The notes below the pieces were generated by a model that worked only from the letters and a program-made list of their open reading frames with translations, was not told where the DNA came from and ran no database searches. Source: Alphaproteobacteria bacterium (GTDB lineage: Bacteria; Pseudomonadota; Alphaproteobacteria; Micropepsales; Micropepsaceae). From it: a stretch of 12,576 nt of DNA. The translations under genes were made by a program, and so were the position numbers. The stretch covers positions 1 through 12,576 of the forward strand of contig CANBZE010000028.1 in NCBI GenBank assembly GCA_947373775.1. Reading direction: 5' to 3'. Shown here piece by piece: positions 1 to 6,208 of the stretch (position 1 is its first letter; each line of letters begins with the position of its first letter).

Positions 1-756
1 CGCCGTCTCTTCGGTCTTCTTGCGCGACAGGCAATAGACAATGCCGCTCTTGCCCGCATGGCGCTGCACGAAATCCATCAACTGCGCCTTGCCGTCATTG
101 CGCGCCGCGACGCTGAGCTTGATGTTGGGCCGGTCGAAGCCAAGCACCAGGGTCTCGACTTTGCCGGCGAACAGCCGGGCGGCGATGTCGCGGCGCGTTG
201 CTTCGTCCGCCGTCGCGGTCAGGGCAATGATCGGCACTCTGGGGAACAGTTCGCGCAGCCGCGACAGCTGCTCATATTCGGGGCGGAAGGCGGGCCCCCA
301 TTGCGAGATACAGTGCGCCTCGTCCACCGCGATCAGGCGGATATCGGTGCGGGCCAGCGCCTCCAGCATCCGCTCCGTCATCAACCGCTCGGGCGCCAGA
401 TATAAAAGACGGGTCTCGCCCGTCGTCACCCGCCGCCAGGCTGCGATATTCTCATCTCGGTCGATGGAGGAATTGATGGTGTCGGCTGCAACCCCCGCCA
501 GGCGCAGTGCCGCCACCTGGTCCTGCATCAGCGCCACCAGCGGCGAAACCACCACGGTCAGACCGCCCAGCACCAGCGCCGGCACCTGGTAGCAGAGCGA
601 CTTGCCCGCGCCGGTCGGCATCACCGTCAGGACGGGACGCCCGGCCAGCAAACTGTCCATCGCCGCGGCCTGGCCGGGGCGAAAATCATCAAAGCCGAAC
701 ACATCCTTGAGGATGCGCCGCTTGGGATCGTCGAAAGTGGCAATTTGCTGATTCAC
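1..756 (-). CDS. recQ: ATP-dependent DNA helicase RecQ, N-terminal part (3' end outside window)
   Basis: RecQ unwinds DNA 3'->5' during recombination and replication-fork repair. The 252 codons visible here cover helicase domain 1 and the beginning of domain 2. They show a motif-0 sequence FRPGQ (about residues 25-29), Walker A MPTGAGKS (46-53), and the DEAH box inside VDEAHCISQWG (from about residue 142). The RecQ-specific stretch GIVYCLSRKKTEETA lies close to the window edge. The start is GTG at 756: an in-frame TAA lies only three codons upstream, so no earlier start exists, and an AAGG sits four bases before it. The gene has no stop inside the window, and the zinc-binding and HRDC regions are not visible. 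It lies 17 bases downstream of a small membrane-protein gene on the same strand, so the two probably share a transcript. Family assignment is very firm; RecQ rather than another RecQ-like helicase is likely but rests on half the protein. Confidence 0.95.
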   Translation of the reverse strand, partial: MNQQIATFDDPKRRILKDVFGFDDFRPGQAAAMDSLLAGRPVLTVMPTGAGKSLCYQVPALVLGGLTVVVSPLVALMQDQVAALRLAGVAADTINSSIDRDENIAAWRRVTTGETRLLYLAPERLMTERMLEALARTDIRLIAVDEAHCISQWGPAFRPEYEQLSRLRELFPRVPIIALTATADEATRRDIAARLFAGKVETLVLGFDRPNIKLSVAARNDGKAQLMDFVQRHAGKSGIVYCLSRKKTEETA

Positions 757-773
757 GCGGCCTTATAACACGG

Positions 774-974
774 CTAGCGATTCTCCAGCCGCGCATGCAG
801 CCTGCGAATGATGTCGCCTGCGGTTCGCTCGCAAACGCCCGGCACCAGCGCATGCGCCAGCGCCGCCAACCCCGCAGCGAGCAGTGGTAAGGCAAAGGAC
901 AGCGCCACGCGTTGATGCTGGAAATAATTTTCCCCGGCCGAGGCGGGATGAGACAGAAACAGACGCCGGAACAT
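774..974 (-). CDS. Small one-helix membrane protein (DUF6356-like)
   Basis: This 66-residue protein begins with a positively charged, HPAS-containing segment (MFRRLF, then HPASAGENY at residues 9-17). One hydrophobic helix follows (about 24-45, ALSFALPLLAAGLAALAHAL) and then a charged C-terminus (IIRRLHARLENR). From memory this pattern, with HPAS near the N-terminus, one helix, a VP and an ER(T) turn, and a closing amphipathic helix, matches the small alphaproteobacterial family DUF6356. I could not search to confirm it, and its function is unknown. The ATG at 974 is preferred over an in-frame TTG at 980 because AAGGGGA lies at a normal distance from the ATG but almost touches the TTG. The gene precedes recQ by 17 bases on the same strand. 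Codon use looks ordinary for the window. Confidence 0.7.
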   Translation of the reverse strand: MFRRLFLSHPASAGENYFQHQRVALSFALPLLAAGLAALAHALVPGVCERTAGDIIRRLHARLENR

Positions 975-1000
975 CGCCAATCCCCTTATTGCGCCGCATC

Positions 1001-1006
1001 ATTCTA
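1001..1006 (-). promoter_or_regulatory. Possible -10 box for the small membrane protein / recQ unit
   Basis: Read on the minus strand, the hexamer is TAGAAT, one mismatch from the sigma-70 consensus TATAAT. It would start a leader of roughly 20-25 bases before the ATG at 974. No good -35 hexamer is seen at 16-18 bases upstream, so this is tentative. Confidence 0.3.
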
Positions 1007-1022
1007 GCGCAAAGGAGCGGGC

Positions 1023-1051
1023 TTGTGTGGCGTCTGGTTTGCCGGAATATT
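1023..1051 (+). promoter_or_regulatory. Possible weak promoter for the galM-like gene
   Basis: TTGTGT (1023-1028) and AATATT (1046-1051) are spaced by 17 bases. Matches to TTGACA and TATAAT are partial (about 3/6 and 4/6). The short divergent gap (975-1075) must hold promoters for both directions, which is the main reason to list it. The start ATG at 1076 is well supported by GGAGGGG at 1066-1072. Confidence 0.25.
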
Positions 1052-1075
1052 GGGCAGCAACAAATGGAGGGGATC

Positions 1076-2197
1076 ATGAAATACGCAATTCTCGGCGCGG
1101 CCTGCATCTTGGCATGCAGCAACGCGGCCTTTGCCGCCAACGCGACGCGCGCGCCCTTCGGTGCGTTGTCCGACGGTAGCAAGGTCGAGGCCGTCACCCT
1201 GACCAACGGCGCGGGCATGACCGCCAAAATCATGACCCTGGGCGCCACGCTGCAATCCCTGATTGTGCCGGACAAGGCCGGGCACAAGGACGATGTCGTG
1301 CTGGGTTACGACACGGTGCAGGAATATCTCAGCCATCCCGATTATTTCGGCGCCTCGGTGGGGCGCTATGCCAACCGCATCGCCAAGGGCAAATTCTCCA
1401 TCGACGGCAAGGGTTACACGCTGGTCACCAATGACGGGCCGAACTCGCTGCATGGCGGCCCCCATGGCTTCGACAAGCGGATGTGGAAGATCGACTCCGT
1501 TACCAGCGGCCCGGACGCCAAGGCGGTGTTCAGCTATGTCAGCGCCGATGGCGAAGAAGGCTTTCCCGGCGAGCTGAAAGTCACTGCCACCTATTCGCTG
1601 AACGAGCAGAACGAGCTGAAGCTGGAATACAAGGCCACCACCTCAAAGCCCACGGTGCTGAACCTGACCAACCATTCCTATTTCAACCTGTCGGGCAACG
1701 ACGCGCGCGATGTGATGGGCAACATGGTAACCCTGCATGCCACAAAATTCACGCCGGTGGATGCGACGTTGATTCCAACCGGCGAGCGCCGCGCGGTGGC
1801 CGGCTCGGCCTTCGACTTCCGCGCGCCCCACCGGGTGGGTGACCGCATCCGCGATGCCCGCGACCAGCAGATCCGCTATGGCCGCGGCTATGACCACAAC
1901 TACATCGTGGACGGCGCGGCGGGGTCTTTGCGTCCCGCAGCGGTGATCAGTGATCCGGTATCAGGCCGCACCATGGAAATGAGCGTCAACGCGCCGGGCA
2001 TTCAATTCTATACCGGCAACTTCCTGGACGGCACGTTCTTCGGCAAGGGCCAGCACAGCTATCGCCAGGGCGACTCGATCTGCCTGGAACCGGGCGTGTT
2101 TCCCGATTCCCCCAACCATGCGGACTTCCCGACCGCGCGGCTGAATCCGGGCCAGTCTTACGTCAACACCATGGTCTACAAGTTCAGCGCACGTTGA
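1076..2197 (+). CDS. galM: Exported aldose 1-epimerase (galactose mutarotase)
   Basis: Aldose 1-epimerases interconvert the alpha and beta anomers of galactose, glucose and related sugars. The 373-residue product has the family's full length and catalytic set. His126 lies in NSLHGG, His200 in LTNHSYFNLSG, Asp273 in YDHNYIV, and the general base Glu338 in LEPGVFPDSPNH. An N-terminal signal peptide (about residues 1-20, ending AAFA) indicates export, unlike cytoplasmic E. coli GalM, so it probably works in the periplasm on sugars released from polysaccharides. Cys14 gives a poor lipobox (ILAC), so a lipoprotein is possible but less likely. The ATG at 1076 is chosen because it directly follows a strong GGAGG and begins the signal peptide; the frame stays open upstream without protein-like sequence. 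The gene converges on a GH51 arabinofuranosidase, which also suggests plant-polysaccharide use. I am sure of the family; the true substrate is inferred. Confidence 0.95.
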   Translation: MKYAILGAACILACSNAAFAANATRAPFGALSDGSKVEAVTLTNGAGMTAKIMTLGATLQSLIVPDKAGHKDDVVLGYDTVQEYLSHPDYFGASVGRYANRIAKGKFSIDGKGYTLVTNDGPNSLHGGPHGFDKRMWKIDSVTSGPDAKAVFSYVSADGEEGFPGELKVTATYSLNEQNELKLEYKATTSKPTVLNLTNHSYFNLSGNDARDVMGNMVTLHATKFTPVDATLIPTGERRAVAGSAFDFRAPHRVGDRIRDARDQQIRYGRGYDHNYIVDGAAGSLRPAAVISDPVSGRTMEMSVNAPGIQFYTGNFLDGTFFGKGQHSYRQGDSICLEPGVFPDSPNHADFPTARLNPGQSYVNTMVYKFSAR

Positions 2198-2223
2198 TTT
2201 TCGTCCCCATCTGTCGCAGCTCG

Positions 2224-2241
2224 GTTTGCGAAGACGCAAAC
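2224..2241. terminator. Hairpin after galM, possible terminator
   Basis: A perfect 7-bp inverted repeat, GTTTGCG (2224-2230) and CGCAAAC (2235-2241), has a 4-base AAGA loop and begins 26 bases after the galM stop. No clear U-run follows, so termination ability is uncertain. Confidence 0.35.
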
Positions 2242-2256
2242 ACATCGCTGCGGCAT

Positions 2257-2293
2257 CTTCCCCCGCAATAAGCGCTTCGCGCTGCGGGGGAAG
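2257..2293. terminator. Strong hairpin between convergent genes, probable bidirectional terminator
   Basis: A perfect 11-bp inverted repeat, CTTCCCCCGCA (2257-2267) and TGCGGGGGAAG (2283-2293), encloses a second GCGC stem. It sits between the convergent stops of galM (2197) and the GH51 gene (2299), starting four bases after the latter. Position and stability suit a two-way terminator, though neither side has a good T-run. Confidence 0.55.
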
Positions 2294-2296
2294 AAA

Positions 2297-3832
2297 TCAG
2301 TCCACCGCCACCACGGCGACCGACTTGGCGGGCATATCAAACGCCAGCTTGCCATCGGCCGTGTTGCTGTTCTTGAACGCGATCGGGCGCACCATATTGG
2401 GTGCATCGAAGCTGTTATGCGCGTCCATGGCGAAAGCCGTCAGCACCCGGCCATGTGCCGTTCCCGTCAGGTTGGTAATGACCTGCACGGCATGGGACGG
2501 ATCGGTATTGACCATGGCCAGGTACAGTTTGCCGTCCTTGCTGCGCGCCGCCGACACATCCAGCATCGGCACGCCCGCGCTATACGTCTTTCCATCTACC
2601 GTTGCAGGATATGGCACGGCGCCCATGAAGACCTGGTACATGTCGAAAACATGATAGGTCGGCGTCAGGACCATCTTCTCCTTGTCGGTCAGGATCATGG
2701 CCTGCAGCACATTGATCATCTGGGCGATATTGGCGCCCTTCACCCGGTCGCTGTGGCGCTGGAAGATGTTCAGGCTCAGCGCCGCCACCTCGGCATCGCG
2801 CAGTGAGTTCTGCTGGTAGAGGAAACCGGGATGGCTGCCCGCTTCCTGGTCGTACCAGGTACCCCATTCATCGACATACAGGCCGATCTTCTTTTCCGCA
2901 TCATACTTGTCCATGATCGCCGCGGTCTTGGCTACGATCTCCTCGGTGTGCAGGGCATGCGCCAGGGTCGAGGCCCATTCTGTTTCCGGAAAACCGGTGG
3001 CGGGGCCCTTGTCGCGGAAGATGCGCGGCACGGTGTAGTAATGCACGCTGAGGCCATCGAACTTGCCGCCGTCCCGCATCATGGCCTCGGCAAAATCGTA
3101 ATTGTCGTCATGGCTGCCGCTGGCGATCTTCAGGCTACCCATCTCGCGCGGCGTACCGGCAAAGGTCGCATAGCGGCGATTCACATCGGCAGCATATTCG
3201 GGCCGCATGTTGCCGCCGCAGCCCCAGGTCTCGTTGCCGATGCCGACCAAATGCACGTTCCACGGCTTGGCGCGGCCGTTCTTGCGCCGTTCATTGGCCA
3301 GCGAGGATTTGCTGTCCGAGGTCATGTATTCCAGCCATTGAGCGGAATCGTAAGGCGTCAGCGAGCCGACATTCAGCGAGACATAGGCATCGGCCCCGAT
3401 CAGCTCGGAAAAATTCATGAACTCATGGGTGCCAAAGCTGTTGTCCTCGGTGACGCCGCCCCAATGGACATTGACCCGCACCGGCCGCTTGGCACGCGGC
3501 CCGATGCCGTCGCGCCAATTGTACAGATCGCCGAAACAGCCGCCCGGCCAGCGCACATCGGGCACATGAATGGCCTTCAGCGCCGCCACCACATCCTTGC
3601 GATAGCCACGGATATTGGGGATCTTGCTGTTCTCCCCCACCCAGATGCCTTCATAGATGCCGCGCCCCAGATGCTCGGCGAACTGGCCATAGATATGGCG
3701 ATCGATTTCCACGCCAGGCTTGGAGGTATCGATGGCGACATGGGCCACCGCGATCACGTCCGGTGCCGGCGCCTGTGCCCCGGCGGGTACGGCCATCGCC
3801 AACAGCGCCAGCCAAAGAATTTTGCGGATCAT
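2297..3832 (-). CDS. Exported GH51 alpha-L-arabinofuranosidase
   Basis: GH51 enzymes remove terminal alpha-L-arabinofuranosyl residues from arabinan, arabinoxylan and arabinogalactan with retention of configuration. The 511-residue protein has a signal peptide (about 1-20, ending AGAQA) and a (beta/alpha)8 catalytic domain. IYGQFAEHLGRGIYEGIW (48-64) and VRWPGGCF (93-100) are typical. The acid/base Glu201 lies in GIGNETWGCGG and the nucleophile Glu322 in LYVDEWGTWYD. The C-terminal beta domain ends in PAKSVAVVAV. Length is normal for the family. The ATG at 3832 follows an AAAGGGG ribosome-binding site. The signal peptide implies a periplasmic or secreted enzyme, whereas many GH51 enzymes are cytoplasmic. 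It is co-directional with opgH, 95 bases downstream, and convergent with an exported mutarotase. A role in trimming plant hemicellulose is more likely than one in OPG synthesis, but the latter is not excluded. Confidence 0.93.
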   Translation of the reverse strand: MIRKILWLALLAMAVPAGAQAPAPDVIAVAHVAIDTSKPGVEIDRHIYGQFAEHLGRGIYEGIWVGENSKIPNIRGYRKDVVAALKAIHVPDVRWPGGCFGDLYNWRDGIGPRAKRPVRVNVHWGGVTEDNSFGTHEFMNFSELIGADAYVSLNVGSLTPYDSAQWLEYMTSDSKSSLANERRKNGRAKPWNVHLVGIGNETWGCGGNMRPEYAADVNRRYATFAGTPREMGSLKIASGSHDDNYDFAEAMMRDGGKFDGLSVHYYTVPRIFRDKGPATGFPETEWASTLAHALHTEEIVAKTAAIMDKYDAEKKIGLYVDEWGTWYDQEAGSHPGFLYQQNSLRDAEVAALSLNIFQRHSDRVKGANIAQMINVLQAMILTDKEKMVLTPTYHVFDMYQVFMGAVPYPATVDGKTYSAGVPMLDVSAARSKDGKLYLAMVNTDPSHAVQVITNLTGTAHGRVLTAFAMDAHNSFDAPNMVRPIAFKNSNTADGKLAFDMPAKSVAVVAVD

Positions 3833-3855
3833 GCCCCACCCCTTTTTTTGTCGCT

Positions 3856-3889
3856 CGTCGGCACGCTGTCGCTACCGACCCCGCCGACG
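3856..3889 (-). other. Nested hairpin in the spacer before the GH51 gene
   Basis: CGTCGGC (3856-3862) pairs with GCCGACG (3883-3889), and inside it GTCG (3868-3871) pairs with CGAC (3876-3879). A further stem lies at 3900-3905/3912-3917. On the minus (sense) strand the stem is followed by an A-run and the ribosome-binding site rather than a U-run. It is therefore unlikely to be a simple terminator of opgH and may be a structured leader or a processing site between opgH and the GH51 gene. Confidence 0.35.
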
Positions 3890-3927
3890 CTCCATTTGTT
3901 GCCGCATGTTAGCGGCAGCGGCGCGGG

Positions 3928-5862
3928 TCAGGAAAGCGTTTTGAGCCCTTCGGCGTCCGACAGCAGCAGCGCCCAGTCCTCCCGGCTGAACCCGGTGGTT
4001 TCGCGCCGCGCCGCCTGCGCCCTGAGTACGCCCAGACGGGCAGAATCGCCGCCCGCCGAAGGCGCGCCCGCCAGCAGCGCCAAGTGCAGGTCGCGCACCC
4101 GCGCATCCTCCAGCACCAAATGCTGCGATGCTTCGGGCACTTCGTCATGGCTGTCAGCCAGGGCATGGGCGCGGCCCAGAACCTTGGAGCCGTGGGTTTC
4201 GCTGGGTACCAGGAACAGGCCTTCGCGCCGCGCCGCCAGTCCCAGCATGGGGCTGGAGCTGATGATGACCAGCGGAATGGCCAGCCACAGCCCGACCAGC
4301 AGCGGCAGGAACCAGTTGAAGGGCGCGGCACTCCACAAGATGACGGTGGCCGCGACACCGATCAGGGTGTGCGGGGCGAACTGGCGGGCCACGAGCGCCA
4401 GCGGCAGAGCGCGGTCGGTGCGGGTCTGGGCGTTCCAGCCTGTGGCGATGCCCGCCAGGATACTGATCACGTACCAGCTGTGCTGCAGCATCACGATCGG
4501 CGCCATCAGGGTGGAGAAAATCGATTCCCACAACGCGCTCCAGATGACGCAGCCAGCCCCGCCATGGGCGCGGCTAGCGCGCGGGTCTTCCAGCACCGCG
4601 ATCACCGCCAGCAGCTTGGGGCCATAGAGCAGCACCAACGTCGCCACCACCAGGATTACCAGTTCGGCGGATTGGGAGATCGAAAGCGCCAGCGAAGGAT
4701 GCAGCCTGATGCTATCGGCGGGCGGCGGTGGCACGGCGTTCATCATGTCGATCGCCGAGACGATCAGCAGCAGCAGCCACAAAGGCGAGGAGACATAACT
4801 CATGATTCCCATCGCCAGATGCAGCCGGCTGGGTAATGTCAGGCCTTGCGCGAACACGATGCGCAGGTGCTGCAGGTTGCCTTGGCACCAACGCCGGTCG
4901 CGGATCAGGTAATCCAGCAGGGTGGGCGGCGGCTCTTCGAACGAACCGCCGATATCGGGCGCCATCCATACGTCCCATCCGGCACGGCGCAGCAATGCGG
5001 CCTCGATGAAATCATGGCTCATGATCTCGCCGCCGAACGGCGGCTTGCCCGGCAGGCGCGGCAAGCCGCAATGCTGCATGAAGGCATGCACCCGGATGAT
5101 GGCGTTGTGGCCCCAGTAATTGCCGTCCGGCCCTTGCAGGAAAGCCAGCCCCGCGGTGTGGATGGGACCGTAGACGCTGGAAGAGAATTGCTGGATGCGC
5201 GCGAACAGCGAATGACGTCCCACCAATTGCGCCGGCGCCTGGATCAACGCGGCGCGGGGATTTGTATCCATCAGCCCGACCAACTGTGTCAGCGTCTTGC
5301 CGGTCATCAGGCTGTCGGCGTCCAGGATCACCATATAGTCGTAGAGTTGACCCCAATTTTCACAGAAGTCCTGGATGTTGCCGGCTTTGCGTCCGGTGTT
5401 GCGGGCGCGGTGGCGATAAAAGACATGCGCCTCCTCGCCCAGCTCCTGTTTCAGCGCCTGCCACTCGATCTCCTCGGCCACCCAGCTCGCCGGGTTGGTG
5501 CTATCGCTGAGAATGTAGAAATCGAAATCGGGGCCCGCCGACTCGCAGATGGCGCGCACGCCGGAAAAGACCCGCGCCACATCTTCGTTATAGACCGGCA
5601 TCAGGATGGCGGTGCGCGCCGCCGATGTTTCGCTGGGCGGGTTCAGCGGCAGAAGATCAGTGTTGGTCCAGCGCGCCCAGGCGCCGAACACTGCCAGCCA
5701 GAAGGACGAGGCGATCCAGGCGAACAGGATAGCGAACAGGGACAAGATGGCGGCTTCGCGCCATGTCAGGCCATCGACCTGCAGCACGCCCACCATCTGG
5801 GTGCTGGCTGCAACCGTGGAGGCCAGTACCAAAAACAGGTACAGCCAGCGCCGCGGCGCCAT
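3928..5862 (-). CDS. opgH: OpgH-type glucans biosynthesis glucosyltransferase
   Basis: OpgH (MdoH) is the inner-membrane GT2 glucosyltransferase that builds the beta-glucan backbone of osmoregulated periplasmic glucans from UDP-glucose. The 644-residue product has two N-terminal membrane segments (about 6-27 and 37-60). The GT2 domain carries LMPVYNED (88-94), the DAD metal site (181-183), GHNAIIRV (251-258), SHDF with the likely catalytic Asp (282-285) and RRWCQGN (323-329), a RRW variant of the usual QxxRW. Several C-terminal membrane segments follow (from about 345, with the last cluster around 500-570). It is about 200 residues shorter than E. coli OpgH (847), lacking most of the cytoplasmic N-terminal extension and part of the C-terminus. 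Starts at GTG 5871 or ATG 5862 are both possible. Neither has a Shine-Dalgarno, and the ATG lies one base after the stop of an upstream small ORF, which suggests coupled translation. An in-frame TAA at 5881-5883 bars any earlier start. A divergent opgG/D-like gene lies upstream. Confidence 0.93.
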   Translation of the reverse strand: MAPRRWLYLFLVLASTVAASTQMVGVLQVDGLTWREAAILSLFAILFAWIASSFWLAVFGAWARWTNTDLLPLNPPSETSAARTAILMPVYNEDVARVFSGVRAICESAGPDFDFYILSDSTNPASWVAEEIEWQALKQELGEEAHVFYRHRARNTGRKAGNIQDFCENWGQLYDYMVILDADSLMTGKTLTQLVGLMDTNPRAALIQAPAQLVGRHSLFARIQQFSSSVYGPIHTAGLAFLQGPDGNYWGHNAIIRVHAFMQHCGLPRLPGKPPFGGEIMSHDFIEAALLRRAGWDVWMAPDIGGSFEEPPPTLLDYLIRDRRWCQGNLQHLRIVFAQGLTLPSRLHLAMGIMSYVSSPLWLLLLIVSAIDMMNAVPPPPADSIRLHPSLALSISQSAELVILVVATLVLLYGPKLLAVIAVLEDPRASRAHGGAGCVIWSALWESIFSTLMAPIVMLQHSWYVISILAGIATGWNAQTRTDRALPLALVARQFAPHTLIGVAATVILWSAAPFNWFLPLLVGLWLAIPLVIISSSPMLGLAARREGLFLVPSETHGSKVLGRAHALADSHDEVPEASQHLVLEDARVRDLHLALLAGAPSAGGDSARLGVLRAQAARRETTGFSREDWALLLSDAEGLKTLS

Positions 5863-5863
5863 G

Positions 5864-6064
5864 TCAGGCACGGCGGCAGCTTACGGCAGGCGCCAGTTGC
5901 GCGGGTTGCGGGACCAGGGCCGTCATCAGCACAGCGACGGCGGCGGCAGGGGTCCAGGTCTGGAGAGATTGGGCGTTCATGGGACGCGGGCAACGCAGCG
6001 GGGTTCCCGCCGGAGCCGCTTCCACCTGTGCCTCAAATGCGCGAGACTGAGAATCCATTGTCAT
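5864..6064 (-). CDS. Small ORF abutting opgH; unknown protein or displaced OpgH N-terminus
   Basis: The 66-codon ORF (ATG 6064; ATG 6058 and TTG 6073 are alternatives) ends in TGA at 5866-5864, followed by one base and then the opgH ATG. Near residues 19-35 it reads PAGTPLRCPRPMNAQSLQTW. A moderately hydrophobic stretch follows (AAAVAVLMTALV, about 38-50), then an Ala/Pro-rich tail. Proline-rich segments with a PxQSL-like motif occur, as I recall them, at the N-terminus of many alphaproteobacterial OpgH proteins. The ORF could therefore be the ancestral OpgH N-terminus, now in another frame. Joining it to OpgH needs a frame change, and the opgH frame has stops at 5926-5928 and 5881-5883. Alternatively it is an independent short leader peptide that couples translation into opgH. 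Real expression is likely from its position, since opgH itself lacks a ribosome-binding site. Its function is not recognised. Confidence 0.45.
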   Translation of the reverse strand: MTMDSQSRAFEAQVEAAPAGTPLRCPRPMNAQSLQTWTPAAAVAVLMTALVPQPAQLAPAVSCRRA

Positions 6065-6093
6065 CAATTCCAAATTGCCGCCCGTCCGACACC

Positions 6094-6110
6094 TGTAATC
6101 AAACGTTACA
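6094..6110. promoter_or_regulatory. 17-base dyad, candidate operator shared by opgH and opgG/D
   Basis: TGTAA (6094-6098) and TTACA (6106-6110) form a perfect inverted repeat with a 7-base centre. They lie in the divergent gap between the opgH unit (start about 6064) and the opgG/D-like gene (start 6209). The right arm overlaps TACAAT (6107-6112), a possible -10 hexamer on the plus strand. The size and spacing resemble binding sites of dimeric regulators, but no specific regulator can be named. Confidence 0.35.
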
Positions 6111-6208
6111 ATGCGGCGAAATGATGGATCGTTCGGTACATTTCCTTGGCCGCCTCAACTTCTCCATGATTGCCGCTTCCAGTGGCAACCTTCATCCTAG
6201 AGTTCTGT

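Noticed and set aside
41..592. 183-codon plus-strand frame at the left edge
   Set aside because: Antisense to RecQ Walker A and DEAH motifs; Ser/Arg-rich shadow translation.
2831..4627. 598-codon plus-strand frame across GH51 and opgH
   Set aside because: It spans two well-supported minus-strand genes and their spacer; low-complexity shadow translation.
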